In this document: piece after piece, positions 21,274 to 22,523 of the stretch
Layout of the letters: each line of letters starts with the position of its first letter
Position numbering within the stretch: the stretch's first letter is position 1
Assembly (NCBI GenBank): GCA_003118195.1
Contig: BEXV01000006.1
Location: 576,801 to 599,323, forward strand
Direction of reading: 5' to 3'
Length of the DNA: 22,523 bases
From: Hemicentrotus pulcherrimus
Lineage: Eukaryota; Echinodermata; Echinoidea; Camarodonta; Strongylocentrotidae
Translations under genes and position numbers: made by a program
Notes under the pieces: generated by a model
What the model saw: the letters and a program-made list of their open reading frames with translations, nothing else
What the model was told of the DNA's origin: nothing
Databases searched by the model: none

Positions 21274-21526
21274 ATGAATAGGGCCTGACAAATACTTGGC
21301 CTTTTGGGTCTGGACCAGCATGTCACTTCCTCCTTTGGACTATCACAGAGAAGTGACAAGGGGCACATCATTTCTTATTAGGTCCATGAGCACATGCGCA
21401 CAACTCACCAACAAAAAAACAGAAATGGTAAATCATTTTTTTTGTGTGGGTCTTTCCAGGAGTGTAAATGATAGTTTTTATTTTGAAATGTATTTGCTGA
21501 AGTGTAAATGTGGCTTCTGTAAATTC
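21274..21526. other. Short non-coding spacer between two elements
   Basis: Unremarkable sequence. The open frame starting at 21296 continues into the next transposon and is not a credible gene. Confidence 0.4.
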
Positions 21527-22134
21527 TTAAAGGGAAAGTTGAGTTCTGTTTTCAGACCGCAAATGCCTTCAAAGTGCATGGTTATTGTTCTTATTCTTAT
21601 CTACATGTATGACATTTACTGTATAGTACCATTTTACATGTAGAACCTAAAATTGCTATGAAGGTAATTTTAGACCCCAAAATGTGTGAAATTTAGCCAT
21701 ACCATCATACCAATTCAGATCCACTTAAAAAAACACACAGTGACCGTTAATTAATAATTTAATTAAAAATAACAATACATGAGCTGGCCAATTGATTGTG
21801 GGTAATATAAGCAACACAGAAATGCCAACAAAAAAGCCAATATCGGCATTGGCTGAAATACAACTTAAAAGGCGTTATTTTGTGTGTTTTTTTTCAAATT
21901 TTTTTTTCAAATTTTTCAAAATACACACTGTATCTAATATTTGTGTACTGTAGGTACACAAGTATATTAGAAATCGTTATATTTCAGCCGTCCCTGAAAC
22001 GATTTTGATCAAACAAAGATGATTTTGTCATTTAAACATTATGTTCTTTCAAATTTGGCACTCAGTTTTTCATTATCTCACAAAAAAATATTTTGTGTAG
22101 CGCCCTCTGCAACAGAACTCAACTATCCCTTTAA
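21527..22134. mobile_element. TTAA-flanked inverted-repeat element (608 bp)
   Basis: TTAA at 21527-21530 is followed by AGGGAAAGTTGAGTTCTGTT. The right end, reversed from TTAA at 22131-22134, reads AGGGATAGTTGAGTTCTGTT, 19 of 20 matching. The first eight bases resemble the ends of the fold-back at 13399-13903, while the interior is different and AT-rich. It has no coding capacity. TTAA flanks again suggest piggyBac-like mobilisation. Confidence 0.85.
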
Positions 22135-22523
22135 ATATGTTCCATGGTCTGACTGTACCTTTACAAGCCACTCAACCTTCACAAGCCACTTAACCATCAA
22201 GTTATGTAATACCAAACTTTGTTAAGGAAGCCTTTGGGCTTTTTAAATAGGTCAAGAGATTGTCTGCAAAGGAGCTCAAATCCTGGCAGGTCATTGTTCT
22301 GATTTCTTTTCATAGACCCTTAATAAATTAAGGTCGGATTGGCCCTGAATGTATTGTATTGAGTATGAGTGGAGAATTTGCTCAATGAAGGCTGGGAACA
22401 CAGATACATGTACATGTAAAAAATGCAAGTTTGCATCAGCCTCATCGATTGAGAATTATAGTAAGTACTGTACAATGTGGCTTTCAGATGTTTTGTGTTG
22501 TTATTTGGGAAGGGGGGGGGGGG
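22135..22523. other. Non-coding right edge ending in poly-G
   Basis: No exon is seen. A short direct repeat ACAAGCCACTYAACC lies near 22160-22195. The window ends in a run of 12 G (22512-22523), matching the homopolymer seen beside the internal gap, so it is probably a contig edge. Confidence 0.5.

Noticed and set aside
18497..22523. First coding exon of INPP5A
   Set aside because: I searched the minus strand for the expected start and the T-x-N-x-G segment followed by a donor and saw none; it probably lies right of the window.

Overview
This is AT-rich eukaryotic DNA, most likely from a marine invertebrate deuterostome, and a sea urchin is my best guess. Three things point that way: introns of kilobase size, many small inverted-repeat transposons of the TTAAAGGGAAAGT type, and a great excess of the palindrome TACATGTA and of ACCGGTA. 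The species cannot be fixed from sequence alone. The window looks like one piece of a shotgun assembly. It has a gap of about 539 N (10160-10698), a lone N at 18182, and long C or G runs at both of these and at the right edge.

Only one gene can be supported, on the minus strand: an orthologue of INPP5A, the type I inositol polyphosphate 5-phosphatase. Three consecutive internal exons are visible at 18455-18496 (42 bp), 17020-17120 (101 bp) and 12062-12149 (88 bp). All have canonical splice sites and compatible phases. Joined, they give an uninterrupted 77-residue piece of the N-terminal part of the catalytic domain, including the family's HCQE metal-site motif. I did not find the exon with the start codon, which should lie to the right and probably outside the window. 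I also did not find the exons for the rest of the enzyme, which lie to the left, in the gap or outside the window. Almost everything else is therefore intron of INPP5A or sequence next to it.

Layout: 1-12061 is the intron (or part of it) after the third visible exon, with two related TA-flanked elements (2428-2753 and 9037-9317), a TTAA-flanked element (3951-4331), an unusual CpG-rich island (about 5400-5670), two TC microsatellites, a 36-bp tandem repeat, a compact hairpin and the gap. 12150-17019 is a 4.87-kb intron with a large fold-back element (13399-13903), a 33-bp tandem duplication and a 152-bp direct duplication. 17121-18454 is a 1.33-kb intron. 18497-22523 is 5' intron with three more inverted-repeat elements (19799-20116, 20778-21273, 21527-22134).

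The most interesting signal beyond the gene is this set of non-autonomous transposons. Four have different interiors, yet all are flanked by TTAA and begin with AG, and three of them begin AGGG/AGGT. They look like separate families mobilised by one piggyBac-like machinery. Three others share ends beginning at TA with GGCCTGTCNTCA and resemble Tc1/mariner-type miniature elements. No RNA gene, CRISPR array or bacterial-type operon is present, and no complete protein gene could be found.
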